From: Saccharibacillus endophyticus
Lineage (GTDB): Bacteria; Bacillota; Bacilli; Paenibacillales; Paenibacillaceae
Length of the DNA: 64,000 nucleotides
Direction of reading: 5' to 3'
NCBI RefSeq assembly: GCF_013185185.1
Contig: NZ_JAAZWE010000006.1
Span: 186,001 to 250,000 of the forward strand
Of the stretch, positions 25,376 through 34,581 are shown in pieces (within the stretch, counting starts at the first letter, position 1; each line of letters opens with the position of its first letter). The notes under the pieces are model-generated. The model did no database searches and was not told the DNA's origin. It saw only the letters and a program-made list of their open reading frames with translations. Position numbers and translations under genes: made by a program.

Positions 25376-27103
25376 TTATTGTTGTTCCAGGTAAGCGCGA
25401 GTGAAGTTGATCGCACCGGAGAAGTCAGTCGTTACGCCTTTCAGGTAAGGCTTAGTCAGCGATGCTTGAGTGTAGTAGTAAACAGGCATGATAACCATGT
25501 TGTCGCCGATCAGGATTTTCTCTGCGGCAGCCATATCCTGCATACGTTTCTCTGGGTCGTTACCGCCTTTGTAAGCAGCGTCGATCAGAGCGTCATACTC
25601 TTCGTTTGCGAAACCGGTGTTGTTGTTGCCGCCGCCTGTTACGAACATATCCATGTAAGTCATCGGATCGTTGTAGTCGGCAGACCAACCGGCACGAGCG
25701 ATTTGGAAGTTACCCGTTTTTCTGCTTTCCAGGAATACGGACCATTCTTCGTTTTTCGTTTGAATCTCTACGCCCAGGTTGTTTTTCCACATGTCAGCTA
25801 CGGCCAGAGCCAGCTTTTGGTGGTTTTCGCTTGTGTTGTAGAGCAAAGTGATCGGAGGAAGAGTCGTGTAACCTTCTTCTTTCATACCTTCTTCAAGCAG
25901 TGTTTTTGCTGCTGCTGCATCTTCCTTGAAGTAATCGGAATCCGGATGCTCGTCGCGGAACGATTGGTTGTTCAGGCCTGCGATCGAAGTCGGAACGAAA
26001 CCGAATGCAGGAGTTTGACCCGCTTTTGTAACATTGTCGATCAGAGATTGACGATCGATTGCCATTGCAAAGGCTTTACGGATCTTAACGTTGTTGAACG
26101 GTGCTTCTTTCGTGTTGAACTCATAGTAGTAAGTCGAAGCGATGTCCGTGAGTTTGAACTCGTCTTTCAGTTGCTCGGACAGCGGTTGAATTTGGTCAGT
26201 CGGGATTTCGCCGGTAGGTGCGCCAGCGTAATCGATTTCATTGCCTTGGTATTGGCTTGTTTCAGTAGCGCCGCTGTTTACGATCGAAGCCGTAACATTC
26301 GTCAGCTTGATGTTGGCAGCATCCCAATACTTGTCGTTTTTCGTCCAACCCATCTCGGAACCCGTAGTCCAAGTCGTCAGCGTGAACGGTCCGTTGGTAA
26401 CCATCGTGTTCAGGTCAGCAGCCCAAGCTTCGTTGCCTTCAACTGTTGCTTGGTGAACCGGGTAGTACGTGTAGAACGAAGTCAGACCCAAGAAGTAAGG
26501 AGTCGGGTTCGTCAGTGTTACTTCCAGCGTGTTCTCGTCAACGGCTTTAACGCCTACAGTCGAGAAGTCTGTTGTTTCGCCGGTGTTGAAAGCTTCAGCA
26601 CCTTTGATGTAGTACAATTGGTAAGCATATACCGGAGCCGGAACAGTTTCCGGGCTCAGCGCACGCTGCCAAGCGAATACGAAATCGTTTGCTGTTACAG
26701 GATCGCCGTTGTTCCATGTTGCGCCTTGACGCAGGTGGAACGTGTAAGTCAGGCCGTCTTCCGAGATATCCCAGCTTTCAGCGGCGCCTGCTTTAGGTTG
26801 GCCGTCTTCGCCGATCGTCGCAAGACCTTCATACATGAAGCGCAGCGCAGTGTTGGCTTGGCTGTCTTGAGCTTGTGCCGGATCAAGTGTCGGCGGCTCT
26901 GCACTGAGGTTCAAGCGCAGGGTTTGGTCAGCTGCCAGGTTGGCATCGGTAGCAGGTTCGGTAGTTGCACCCTCACCTGTCGTCGTTTCGGTTGGTGTAC
27001 CCGAATCCGTAGTAGTTGTCTCTTCGGCGCTTCCGCATGCCGCGAGAACCGTGCCGATTACAAGAACCAGCGTCAGAAGCATCATCCAGCTTTTCTTTTT
27101 CAT
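25376..27103 (-). CDS. oppA: Oligopeptide-binding lipoprotein OppA
   Basis: Extracellular family 5 substrate-binding protein of 575 residues. A lipoprotein signal peptide ends at LAAC with the lipidated Cys23, followed by a T/E/G-rich linker (25-55). The family 5 core follows (NLSAEPPTLDPAQAQDSQAN, YTFHLRQGATWNNGDPVTA). It feeds the OppBC permease; specificity cannot be read from sequence. The gene is preceded by a strong -10 and a GGGGG-type ribosome site. Confidence 0.94.
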   Translation of the reverse strand: MKKKSWMMLLTLVLVIGTVLAACGSAEETTTTDSGTPTETTTGEGATTEPATDANLAADQTLRLNLSAEPPTLDPAQAQDSQANTALRFMYEGLATIGEDGQPKAGAAESWDISEDGLTYTFHLRQGATWNNGDPVTANDFVFAWQRALSPETVPAPVYAYQLYYIKGAEAFNTGETTDFSTVGVKAVDENTLEVTLTNPTPYFLGLTSFYTYYPVHQATVEGNEAWAADLNTMVTNGPFTLTTWTTGSEMGWTKNDKYWDAANIKLTNVTASIVNSGATETSQYQGNEIDYAGAPTGEIPTDQIQPLSEQLKDEFKLTDIASTYYYEFNTKEAPFNNVKIRKAFAMAIDRQSLIDNVTKAGQTPAFGFVPTSIAGLNNQSFRDEHPDSDYFKEDAAAAKTLLEEGMKEEGYTTLPPITLLYNTSENHQKLALAVADMWKNNLGVEIQTKNEEWSVFLESRKTGNFQIARAGWSADYNDPMTYMDMFVTGGGNNNTGFANEEYDALIDAAYKGGNDPEKRMQDMAAAEKILIGDNMVIMPVYYYTQASLTKPYLKGVTTDFSGAINFTRAYLEQQ

Positions 27104-27144
27104 CCTGCAACTTTCCCCCTAAAAAAAGATTAATTTTTTTATTG

Positions 27145-27150
27145 ATTATA
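27145..27150 (-). promoter_or_regulatory. -10 element upstream of oppA
   Basis: Perfect TATAAT on the minus strand, 42 nt before the oppA start, in an A/T-rich stretch. No convincing -35 is visible at 16-18 nt, so another factor may be needed. Confidence 0.5.
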
Positions 27151-27310
27151 CCCCGCACCGCAAAAAAAATCTATAACCTTTTTTCAGAATTTTGCGCTTT
27201 TTTTCAATCATCGCTCTGTTTCTGTCACATTTCCTGTCTCAAACCTTGATTTTCCGGCAAAAAATCCGGTTTTATTTTTAATTTTGTTTTCATTATGTAA
27301 CATCGTAATG

Positions 27311-27697
27311 TTAGCTATTTACGATATGCATGATAAAACCAAAAATCCCCAGCAGAATGTAGCAAGGTGCCAATAAAAGAAAGCTCATACGCCAAAACCC
27401 TCTCGCCAACCGACCCGGTTCGACACGTCCGCGTTTACGATTTTGAGCGCTCCCAAGCAATCCTAGAATAATCAACAGAATCAGCAGCAGCGCATAGAAA
27501 CCTATAGAAGAATGAAAAACGTAATTATAAAGAGCAGAAACCGCAAAAATCAAAAAGGGCGTCGTAAAGTCCATGGCCCGCTGAAACGATTGTTTTTTCG
27601 GTTCCTTACGAAGCGCGCTAATCGCATAGACGAGCACGAAGGGCAAAAAAGGCAAGACGCATAGGGTAATCAGCACGCCGGAGACCGTTTGAAACAT
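27311..27697 (-). CDS. Small membrane protein, DUF3397-like
   Basis: A 128-residue protein with four hydrophobic helices (about 7-28, 44-63, 66-82 and 101-124) and a basic loop (NRKRGRVEPGRLARGFWR). Composition, topology and position next to panE fit the DUF3397 family of Bacillales; no function is known. In relatives it lies between panE and bshC. Here the opp operon separates it from bshC. The family call rests on context as much as sequence. Confidence 0.7.
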   Translation of the reverse strand: MFQTVSGVLITLCVLPFLPFVLVYAISALRKEPKKQSFQRAMDFTTPFLIFAVSALYNYVFHSSIGFYALLLILLIILGLLGSAQNRKRGRVEPGRLARGFWRMSFLLLAPCYILLGIFGFIMHIVNS

Positions 27698-27737
27698 ATC
27701 ATTCCTCCTGCTTCAACGAATTTTCGATTCGTAATGT

Positions 27738-28691
27738 CTATTTGTCCAACCCTTCAATCAGATTCAGAAGAGTCTGATTAATCGGCGCCTGTTTGCCCGC
27801 ACGACGGGCAAGTTCGACGACGCCCCCGCTGATCCAGGCCGCTTCTGTCTGATCTCCGCGACTTACATCCTCCAGCATCGAAGATCGATTACGGGCTGTC
27901 GCCCGACAAACGCCCAGCAGTTCCTCCCACCAAACTAAAGGAGCTTCGATTCCGGCGGCGGAGTAAATCATCATAATTTCATCAAACACAGCCCGCATGG
28001 TCGTTATTCGCTCTTCCTTTTCCAGCAAAGCACCATTTTCTATTTTCCAGAGGGCAGTTAAAGGATTGATCACCGCATTAATGAGCAGTTTTCGATACAT
28101 CGCATTCTCGATTTCATTCGACACGGTTAGCGATAATCCTCCCGAACCAAAGGCGTCCATCAACATTTTCTCCGCCTGCACCTGCTCAACCGATGATTGT
28201 TGCCGAGCAGATGCCGTCCTTCCGAAAGAAGTGCTCCCTTTGCCCGCGTGAAAGACAGATGCGGCATCAATTCTGCGGGCCCCCTCTGTCGTTACAGCGG
28301 CATACACGGGTACTTCAGGCAAAGCCTCCATCAAACGCTCGATATGACCCACTCCGTTTTGCAAGCAAAAAAGCCGATCTTGTGCTCGAACATTCGATTG
28401 AAGCTTGGCAAGCAATGAATCATTCAGATGTTTTTGCTTAACGGCCAACACGATCCAACGCAATTTACCGTCCGCTTCAGAAAAATGATCCACCGTGCGA
28501 GCGACGATTGAAGGAAACCTTATTTTCCACGCGTCATGCTCCGTCGCTTCGCTTACTTGAATCCCAGAATCCATAATCCGCTCCGCTTGTTCTATCGTGC
28601 GGGTGTACAATACCACCTCTGCCCCGCCCCTCGCTGCTGATGCCGCAAACAATTGGCCGAGCGAACCCCCGCCGATGACTTCGATTCGCAT
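27738..28691 (-). CDS. panE: 2-dehydropantoate 2-reductase
   Basis: NADPH-dependent ketopantoate reductase of pantothenate/CoA synthesis. The 317-residue protein has the N-terminal nucleotide loop EVIGGGSLGQLFAA (3-16), the substrate segment VLAVKQKHLND, QNGVGH, and the C-terminal helical domain with KLLINAVINPLTALW, whose lysine is catalytic in the family. It lies 40 nt upstream of the DUF3397-like gene and diverges from the plus-strand gene at 28872. Confidence 0.93.
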   Translation of the reverse strand: MRIEVIGGGSLGQLFAASAARGGAEVVLYTRTIEQAERIMDSGIQVSEATEHDAWKIRFPSIVARTVDHFSEADGKLRWIVLAVKQKHLNDSLLAKLQSNVRAQDRLFCLQNGVGHIERLMEALPEVPVYAAVTTEGARRIDAASVFHAGKGSTSFGRTASARQQSSVEQVQAEKMLMDAFGSGGLSLTVSNEIENAMYRKLLINAVINPLTALWKIENGALLEKEERITTMRAVFDEIMMIYSAAGIEAPLVWWEELLGVCRATARNRSSMLEDVSRGDQTEAAWISGGVVELARRAGKQAPINQTLLNLIEGLDK

Positions 28692-28871
28692 TTTAATCCC
28701 CCTTACCGATCGGATTGACCTCCTGACGCGGTTTACGCCCGTACCGGTCAGCCGTATAATTAAATTAAGAAAAACCTGTTATAAGCCATTATTTTACCAT
28801 AGCAGAGAAGTCATCATAATTACGTTTGAAAAAATGCGTCTAATGCAGTACTGGAAAGCGAGGGTTCCTTT

Positions 28872-29957
28872 GTGTCAAAACGTCTATGTGCCGGGCTGCT
28901 CGCAACAGTGCTCATTTGCGGTGCCCCGGCCGGTTCGGCCGTCGCCGAAGCAATGCCTGGTGAATGGACACCGGAGCAACGCAAACTGCTCCAAGATACG
29001 CTATCCCTGAACGAGTTGCAGCGGGATACGCAGCGAATTGCCGAGGAACAAAATGAATTGTCCAAGCAAAGAAAGCAATTGAACGAAGAAGTTCGACGAC
29101 TTGAGGCACGGATCTCGGAAAATCAGGAGCGTACAGGTATAATCGTTCGAACGCAGTATATGCAGCAGCAAAGACCTTTCCTTTTATCTTTGCTCAACGC
29201 TCGTTCATTTGGCGAATTTAATCGTTTATATACGTATTATCGCCTGGCTATCCGCCATGACGAGAAAATTTTGACCGGTTTCCGCGAAGACACGGACGCC
29301 CTGCAAAAACGTCGTGATCAACTTGCCGCAAATTCCGCACGCTTGGAGGAAGTCAAAAGCGGCATCGAGGAGCAGCGCAGCCGCTTGCTCGCTCTCCAAA
29401 AAGATATTGACGACGGCTTGCTGACGAGCGACGATCCCGAGAGCTTGAATCGGCTTGCCGAAGAGTTAAATACGTATTGGGATAATGTGGGCCTTTACGA
29501 GGTGGATGAATATTTCTCCGAATTGGCCGCTGCCAGCAACAACTTGCCCGGCTACCTGCAAGATAGCGGCAAGCTTAAAGTATCCGGGTTAGGGACGAGG
29601 TACACGATCGAGCTTACGGATCAGGAGTTGAACGATTTCCTTCGATCCCAAAATTCGGATTTCGAAAACTTTGCTTTTAGCTTCGAAGACGGACTCGTTG
29701 TCGCCGAAGGCCGGCGAGATCGGCTTACGTTGCGCATCGAAGGTCGATATACGCTTGAAACGGAACCCCAAAACGCTGTTTTGTTCCATGTGGATCGACT
29801 GGTATTTAACGGGTTGGAACTTCCTGCAAGCACTCGCGCGGAACTTGAACAAAAATATGATCTGGGATTTTATCCGCAACAGGTTGCTCCGGTCGAAGTA
29901 CGCGAAGTCGAAATGGCGGACGGCCATCTTAAAATTTCTCTTCGCCTGGTTCTTTGA
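28872..29957 (+). CDS. Exported coiled-coil protein of unknown function
   Basis: The only clear plus-strand gene in the window. In 361 residues: a signal peptide (about 1-26, cleavage near AVAEA), two coiled-coil stretches (about 38-85 and 125-175, rich in E/Q/R/L) and a beta-rich C-terminal domain from about 210 to the end. The N-terminal half resembles the coiled-coil region of PcsB/CwlO/EnvC-type proteins, but there is no NlpC/P60 or peptidase domain. The GTG start has GCGAGGG upstream. It diverges from panE and ends at a bidirectional terminator. A wall or division-related role is a guess. Confidence 0.8.
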   Translation: MSKRLCAGLLATVLICGAPAGSAVAEAMPGEWTPEQRKLLQDTLSLNELQRDTQRIAEEQNELSKQRKQLNEEVRRLEARISENQERTGIIVRTQYMQQQRPFLLSLLNARSFGEFNRLYTYYRLAIRHDEKILTGFREDTDALQKRRDQLAANSARLEEVKSGIEEQRSRLLALQKDIDDGLLTSDDPESLNRLAEELNTYWDNVGLYEVDEYFSELAAASNNLPGYLQDSGKLKVSGLGTRYTIELTDQELNDFLRSQNSDFENFAFSFEDGLVVAEGRRDRLTLRIEGRYTLETEPQNAVLFHVDRLVFNGLELPASTRAELEQKYDLGFYPQQVAPVEVREVEMADGHLKISLRLVL

Positions 29958-29996
29958 GCCGGGACGCGCGCAACCGATCTATCCGCGACGCAAAAA

Positions 29997-30038
29997 CAAA
30001 CGCTCTGCCGAAAATAGGCAGGGCGTTTGCTTCATTTT
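29997..30038. terminator. Bidirectional terminator between convergent genes
   Basis: CAAACGCTCTGCC and GGCAGGGCGTTTG form a 13-bp stem with one mismatch, T-rich on the plus side (CTTCATTTT) and, read on the minus strand, followed by TTTTTG. It serves both the plus-strand gene and the binding-protein gene. Confidence 0.85.
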
Positions 30039-30047
30039 ACAAGAACT

Positions 30048-31292
30048 TCAGGGCTGAAAAAATTCGGCAAGGCCGTCAATTCCTAATGTCCCTTCGTAAA
30101 AACGATCCAAAGATCGACTCCAGGAACCTTCGCGAGCAGCCGTCTTTTTGGAGTCTGCCGCAGAACGTCCAACTTGGGCATCCGGTATCCATCGTTGTAA
30201 AGAAAGATACGCAGGTTCATCGTAAATTGCCCGCAACATAGGCAAATGTCCCGTGGATTCATACCAAGACGATTGATTTTCATGACCTGTTATGTAGGCA
30301 ATCCAAAGGGATGACTCACGCACGCGATCCGTATTCGCCGCGATACCCAAACCACGCAAAGCCGCCGTCTTGAACGAAGAAGCAATCGGAGCCAGTCGCG
30401 ATATTGGAGTATCTTGCGTACCCAAACGAGATAATCGATCAACCGCTAGCGGCAGTTCGTCAGATTCGACCAGTGTTCGAAAATCAGAAAGCATTTGTCC
30501 ACTCTGCACGGACACTCCGTGCAGGTACGTTCGATCTCTCAAATGATCCGCCAAAGCTAAAGCCTCATCCAAAGACTGTTCGGACTCTTCTTGTTCCGTA
30601 CCTTTCCATAAAGCAATTAAAGCTGCAAATGCACGAACGTCTCCATTTGAAAATCCAACAACCGGCTTGGTGGCATTCTGTGCCTTTTCAGAAGTAGAAA
30701 GAAGGCTTTCTTCCCAGCTCCTCCACTCTTCCAAATTCCGAGGCAGTTCGCCTGCAGTCGTTGTGAATTGTTCGGGGTTCCAAATCACACCGTAAGGATC
30801 GAAGTCGAGCGGCACGCCCCAACGATATCCATTCCATTCGACTGAGGCCGCGGAAATCGGAAGCGAATCCGAAGCCGCCCCTGCGCCCCCCTCATACAAA
30901 TCCGCCGGCAATAAACGACCGGAAGACGCAAAATCGGCAACCCAAGCTCCATCCAGCATCAATACATCCGGTTCCCTGCCGGCAGCATACGCTTCGCGAT
31001 ATGTCTTGTAAGCTTGCTCGGGAGCGATATTCACCAAAGTAACAACGGCACCGGATCGCTGCTGATACTCTTCATTCAAGGCTTTCAACACGTTAAACTC
31101 CGACGTGCCCATCATCGTATACACTTCGATCTCGCGTAAAGGCTGTCGGGATTCTCCCCCTCGAAGCGCAGCAGATCCTTCATCCGGCTCTTGCCGCGGC
31201 CCGGTCTGCGAAGTCTCGGGCAGAGACGGCGACAGATTGATTAGAGCAAGCAGCAATATGCCGAATAGCACGAAATGGTTTTTTCGCTTCAA
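30048..31292 (-). CDS. Orphan extracellular solute-binding protein, family 1 type
   Basis: A 414-residue exported protein with a signal peptide (about 1-25) but no lipobox cysteine, an acidic linker, and a sugar-type binding-protein fold: YTMMGTSEFNVLKALNEEYQ, GREPDVLMLDGAWVADFASSG (in parts GREPDVLMLD, WVADFASSG), and the central WNGYRWGVPLDFDPYGVIWN (in family 1 the YGVPxxxD hinge). No permease or ATPase lies nearby, so it either partners a distant transporter or acts as a sensor. It is more diverged than its neighbours from textbook members. Confidence 0.8.
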   Translation of the reverse strand: MKRKNHFVLFGILLLALINLSPSLPETSQTGPRQEPDEGSAALRGGESRQPLREIEVYTMMGTSEFNVLKALNEEYQQRSGAVVTLVNIAPEQAYKTYREAYAAGREPDVLMLDGAWVADFASSGRLLPADLYEGGAGAASDSLPISAASVEWNGYRWGVPLDFDPYGVIWNPEQFTTTAGELPRNLEEWRSWEESLLSTSEKAQNATKPVVGFSNGDVRAFAALIALWKGTEQEESEQSLDEALALADHLRDRTYLHGVSVQSGQMLSDFRTLVESDELPLAVDRLSRLGTQDTPISRLAPIASSFKTAALRGLGIAANTDRVRESSLWIAYITGHENQSSWYESTGHLPMLRAIYDEPAYLSLQRWIPDAQVGRSAADSKKTAAREGSWSRSLDRFYEGTLGIDGLAEFFQP

Positions 31293-31350
31293 TTCTGTCC
31301 CCTCCGTTTCCTGCTTTTCCTATTGTACCAAACGATCCTTTTTCTAACCA

Positions 31351-31383
31351 AAAAAAGAATCCGGTAGCAAAACCCGGATTCTT
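31351..31383 (-). terminator. Terminator after the PIN-PhoH gene
   Basis: Minus strand AAGAATCCGGG...CCGGATTCTT followed by TTTTT, 25 nt after the stop. Confidence 0.92.
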
Positions 31384-31407
31384 GGAATTTGATTGCTTGT
31401 TTTTCTT

Positions 31408-32745
31408 CTATAATAAGTCTGCCGCCAGTTGGGCCAACTTGGAACGCTCGCCTTTTTCCAAGTGAATATGTCCCGCCAGCTTTTGCGATTTGAATTGCTC
31501 CACCGCATAAGTCAAACCATTGCTGGCCGTATCCAGATACGGGTGGTCAATCTGATCCGGATCCCCGACAAGCACCATCTTACTGCCTTCGCCGGCACGC
31601 GAGATGATAGTCTTCACTTCATGACGGGATAAATTTTGCGCTTCGTCGATAATGATGAACTGCGACGGAATCGAGCGCCCGCGGATATACGTCAAAGCTT
31701 CGACTTGAATGCTGCCCATGCCCATCAAAATCTTATCGATATCCCCGGCGCTTTTCGTATCGAACAAAAACTCCAGATTATCGTAAATAGGCTGCATCCA
31801 CGGGCGAAGCTTTTCTTCCTTTTCGCCCGGCAGATAACCGATATCCTTGCCCATCGGGACGACGGGGCGCGCAACCAGCAGCTTTTTATACTTTCGCTCA
31901 TCTTCGACCTTCATCAAAGCGGCGGCGAGAGCCAGCAGCGTTTTGCCCGTTCCGGCCTTGCCCGTAATCGTGACCAGCGGAATGTCTTCCGACAATAAAA
32001 GTTCCAATGCCATGCGCTGCTGCGCGTTCCGAGCGACAATTCCCCATACCGGATCATGTCCTTGGAACAACGGCTCCAACCGCTTCGCGTCTGCGTTTAG
32101 CTTGACCAACGCCGACTTGCTTCCGCCTTCATCCTTGAGAATGGCAAACTCGTTGGGATAGAGCTGCTCGGCCGGACCGCCGATATCCGAGACAAACAAA
32201 TATTTGTCCCGGTAAAAGCGATCTACGATTTCGTCCGGCACGATTAACGGTACATAACCCGCGTAGAGCGAATCCGGATCGGCCGTGCGATCCGTCATAT
32301 AGTCCTGCGCGACAAGACCAAGCACGTCGGCTTTGACCCGAACCAACACGTCTTTGCTCACCATGACCACCAGACGCCGCTGCGCCTCCGGCAGGTCTTC
32401 CTGTTCTTTATGATAATTAAGCGCAACAGCCAGAATGCGGTTATCGTTCGTCATTTCGCCGAAGAAATCCTGCATGCTCTGGAAACTGCGATGATTGAGT
32501 TCAACCCGGAGCATTCCGCCCGATTGCAGCTCTACTCCGTCGTGCAAATGCCCGCGTTCCCGCAAGGCGTCCAATTCCCGCGATACGCTCCGCGCATTAC
32601 GCCCGATCTCGTCGGCCAGCCTCTTTTTCGAATCGATCTCTTCCAGCACCGTAGCCGGAATGACCACTTCATGTTCTTGAAACGAAAAGATGGATCGGGG
32701 ATCGTGCAGCAGAACATTGGTATCGAGTACAAAGAGCTTTTTCAC
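31408..32745 (-). CDS. phoH2: PIN-domain PhoH-family ATPase (YlaK/PhoH2 type)
   Basis: A 445-residue fusion of an N-terminal PIN ribonuclease domain (FVLDTNVLLHDPRSIF, acidic residues for metal) and a C-terminal PhoH-like P-loop ATPase (TGKAGTGKTLLALAAAL; Walker B QFIIIDEAQNLS). PhoH2 proteins elsewhere act as RNA helicase-ribonucleases. The frame is open to 32814, but GGGAGGG lies 7 nt before a GTG at 32745 (VKKLFVLDT), which is chosen. A second, PIN-less PhoH lies at 58574. Confidence 0.92.
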   Translation of the reverse strand: MKKLFVLDTNVLLHDPRSIFSFQEHEVVIPATVLEEIDSKKRLADEIGRNARSVSRELDALRERGHLHDGVELQSGGMLRVELNHRSFQSMQDFFGEMTNDNRILAVALNYHKEQEDLPEAQRRLVVMVSKDVLVRVKADVLGLVAQDYMTDRTADPDSLYAGYVPLIVPDEIVDRFYRDKYLFVSDIGGPAEQLYPNEFAILKDEGGSKSALVKLNADAKRLEPLFQGHDPVWGIVARNAQQRMALELLLSEDIPLVTITGKAGTGKTLLALAAALMKVEDERKYKKLLVARPVVPMGKDIGYLPGEKEEKLRPWMQPIYDNLEFLFDTKSAGDIDKILMGMGSIQVEALTYIRGRSIPSQFIIIDEAQNLSRHEVKTIISRAGEGSKMVLVGDPDQIDHPYLDTASNGLTYAVEQFKSQKLAGHIHLEKGERSKLAQLAADLL

Positions 32746-32861
32746 GAGAAATCCCTCCCGAGGCTTAGTGGAACCGCGAGTCTTCATTGAATTGTCGAAC
32801 GATTCAAGAAGCACCGATCGAAACGTTCACCACCCCCTTTCAATAAAACGTCGAATGAAGG

Positions 32862-32892
32862 AAAAAAAGCCCGCGGCGAGCCGCTAGGCTTT
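32862..32892 (-). terminator. Terminator overlapping the end of the flavin-binding protein gene
   Basis: Minus strand AAGCCTAGCGGC-TCGC-GCCGCGGGCTT type stem followed by TTTTTT; the stop codon lies in the stem. Confidence 0.75.
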
Positions 32893-33336
32893 TCTCATGG
32901 CACTCATGACCTGGCCGTCGAGCAATTCGGCAGCATGTCGGTCCAGCGCACGGGTATATTCGGGAGGCGAAGACAAATGAGCCCCGTAAAACAAAGCATT
33001 GCGAACCGCTTCGACATTCACGTCGAAACAGCACATTTTGAACGGAACATCCTGAAGCGGATTTTGCGCCACGCGCGCGGTCCCGTTGATGGCAAACATT
33101 TTCTCGCCTCCAAAGACGGTAAGGGTCACCTTCGGGTTTTCCAATATGTTACGAACCAGACGCGAACGATGATCGACCGCAAAACGCAGCGTCGCCGGAT
33201 TAACGGCATACAACCAAGAAATAGCCGTTGAAGTCGGACCGTTGGTTTCGGCATCAACGGTAGCCAGCAGGGCGAACGTATCGCTCTGCAGCTGCGTGAA
33301 CAGGAATTCGGTCATTTGCGTAACGGCTTCGGACAT
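32884..33336 (-). CDS. Pyridoxamine 5'-phosphate oxidase-like flavin-binding protein
   Basis: A 150-residue split-barrel protein of the PNPOx-like family. ALLATVDAETNGPTSTAISW is the first strand pair typical of flavin-dependent members, followed by LRFAVDHRSRLVRNILENPK. Substrate unknown; members bind FMN or F420 or act as general stress proteins. GGAGG lies 7 nt before the ATG at 33336; a GTG 3 nt earlier is too close to the ribosome site. Single-gene unit with its own terminator. Confidence 0.82.
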   Translation of the reverse strand: MSEAVTQMTEFLFTQLQSDTFALLATVDAETNGPTSTAISWLYAVNPATLRFAVDHRSRLVRNILENPKVTLTVFGGEKMFAINGTARVAQNPLQDVPFKMCCFDVNVEAVRNALFYGAHLSSPPEYTRALDRHAAELLDGQVMSAMRKA

Positions 33337-33416
33337 CACAAGGCCTCCTATACGGCGTCTGATCGGAATCTTTAAATGCTCGCCTCATTATAACATATCG
33401 TGAATCAGGCATTCAA

Positions 33417-34523
33417 TCATTCTCCGGCAGCGGGTACGGCAGGCTGGTGATTACCGGCCAATTCATCCTTCAACGCTTGTTTGGCAGCGGCAAGCTCGCT
33501 ATCGCTAATGTAGACATAAGGGCTATTCCAGGTTCCCGTCACTTTCGGGAAATTGATGTTTTCTTTCGGAATATCCCAGTACGTCTTCACCAGGTTCAGA
33601 ATCTGCTTGTTCTCCAAGTCGGTATCGGTATTACCGGCAACCGCATCAATCAACGAACCTGACTTGGTCAGCGCATTAAACGACTGTACTTTGTCCATAA
33701 TGGCGCCGATCACCTGTTGTTGACGCTGGTTGCGGCTAAAGTCGTCCGAAGGACCGGTTGGCGGGTTACAGTTCGTTTTCCGATAACGGACGTAGTCCAG
33801 CGCATTTTTGCCGTCAAGCTTCTGAGGCCCGGCTTTCAGATCGATATCCGTACCGTCGGCCGTGTCTTTGTAACACATGTCCATCGTGACATCGACATCG
33901 ACGCCTCCGAGCGCATCCACGATATCGCGCAAGCTCTGGAAGTTGACCACCGTGACGTAATCGAGCGGGATATCAAAATATTTGCCCAGCATTCGCTGCA
34001 TGGCTTCTTTCGCTTCGGTCTCGCCTTTTTTCTCCTGAGCGAGGAATGTCGGGTAGTACGCGTTAACTTTGCGAACTTTGTAGCCCTCAAGTTCAATACG
34101 CGTATCGCGCGGCAGCGAAACGATCGTAGCTGTATTCGTATTCGGATTCATCGCCGCAACCATCACGACATCGGTGAGGTGCGATCCCGTTTCCGAACGG
34201 AAGTCGGTTCCAAGCAGCGCCATCGCGATCGGTTGGGTATTCGCCGGCTTAACTGGCTCTCCCGCCTCGCCGATCGACTGCGATTTTTGATAAATCCATC
34301 CCAGATAAACTCCCGCGCCTATGATCAATAAGATAAGCACGATTGAGAAAATCGTCCAAAAACGTTTTGCGCCGCTCTTTTTGCGTTTCGGGGTAGGTGG
34401 TTTGCGTCCTCCACCGTTGCCGCCGGAAGATCCTGAACTCCGACGAGGCGGAGCAGCTTCAGCAGAACGCCCGCGGTTACCGCTTGAACGCGGCGGCAAG
34501 CCGCCGCCTGTTGTGTTGCCCAT
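33417..34523 (-). CDS. LytR-CpsA-Psr (LCP) family wall-polymer ligase
   Basis: LCP enzymes transfer wall teichoic acid or other polymers from lipid carrier to peptidoglycan. The 368-residue protein has a G/S/R/P-rich cytoplasmic N-terminus (1-55), one membrane helix (about 58-80) and an extracellular LCP domain with LLGTDFRSETGSHLTDVVMV, the arginine motif SLPRDTRIEL, NAYYP, LGGVDVDV and the YVRYRKTNCN region. The frame extends upstream to 34631, but MGNTTGG at 34523 has AAGGAGC upstream and a plausible N-terminus. Confidence 0.9.
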   Translation of the reverse strand: MGNTTGGGLPPRSSGNRGRSAEAAPPRRSSGSSGGNGGGRKPPTPKRKKSGAKRFWTIFSIVLILLIIGAGVYLGWIYQKSQSIGEAGEPVKPANTQPIAMALLGTDFRSETGSHLTDVVMVAAMNPNTNTATIVSLPRDTRIELEGYKVRKVNAYYPTFLAQEKKGETEAKEAMQRMLGKYFDIPLDYVTVVNFQSLRDIVDALGGVDVDVTMDMCYKDTADGTDIDLKAGPQKLDGKNALDYVRYRKTNCNPPTGPSDDFSRNQRQQQVIGAIMDKVQSFNALTKSGSLIDAVAGNTDTDLENKQILNLVKTYWDIPKENINFPKVTGTWNSPYVYISDSELAAAKQALKDELAGNHQPAVPAAGE

Positions 34524-34581
34524 TTCATACCCAGCTCCTTCTCTTGTACGATCCGCACGAAAGGCGCAAGCGTTCTTTCGC

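Noticed and set aside
25280..27133. 617-codon plus-strand ORF opposite oppA
   Set aside because: Antisense shadow of the lipoprotein gene, rich in C, R, V and S with no motifs; such long shadows arise from the codon bias of the sense gene.
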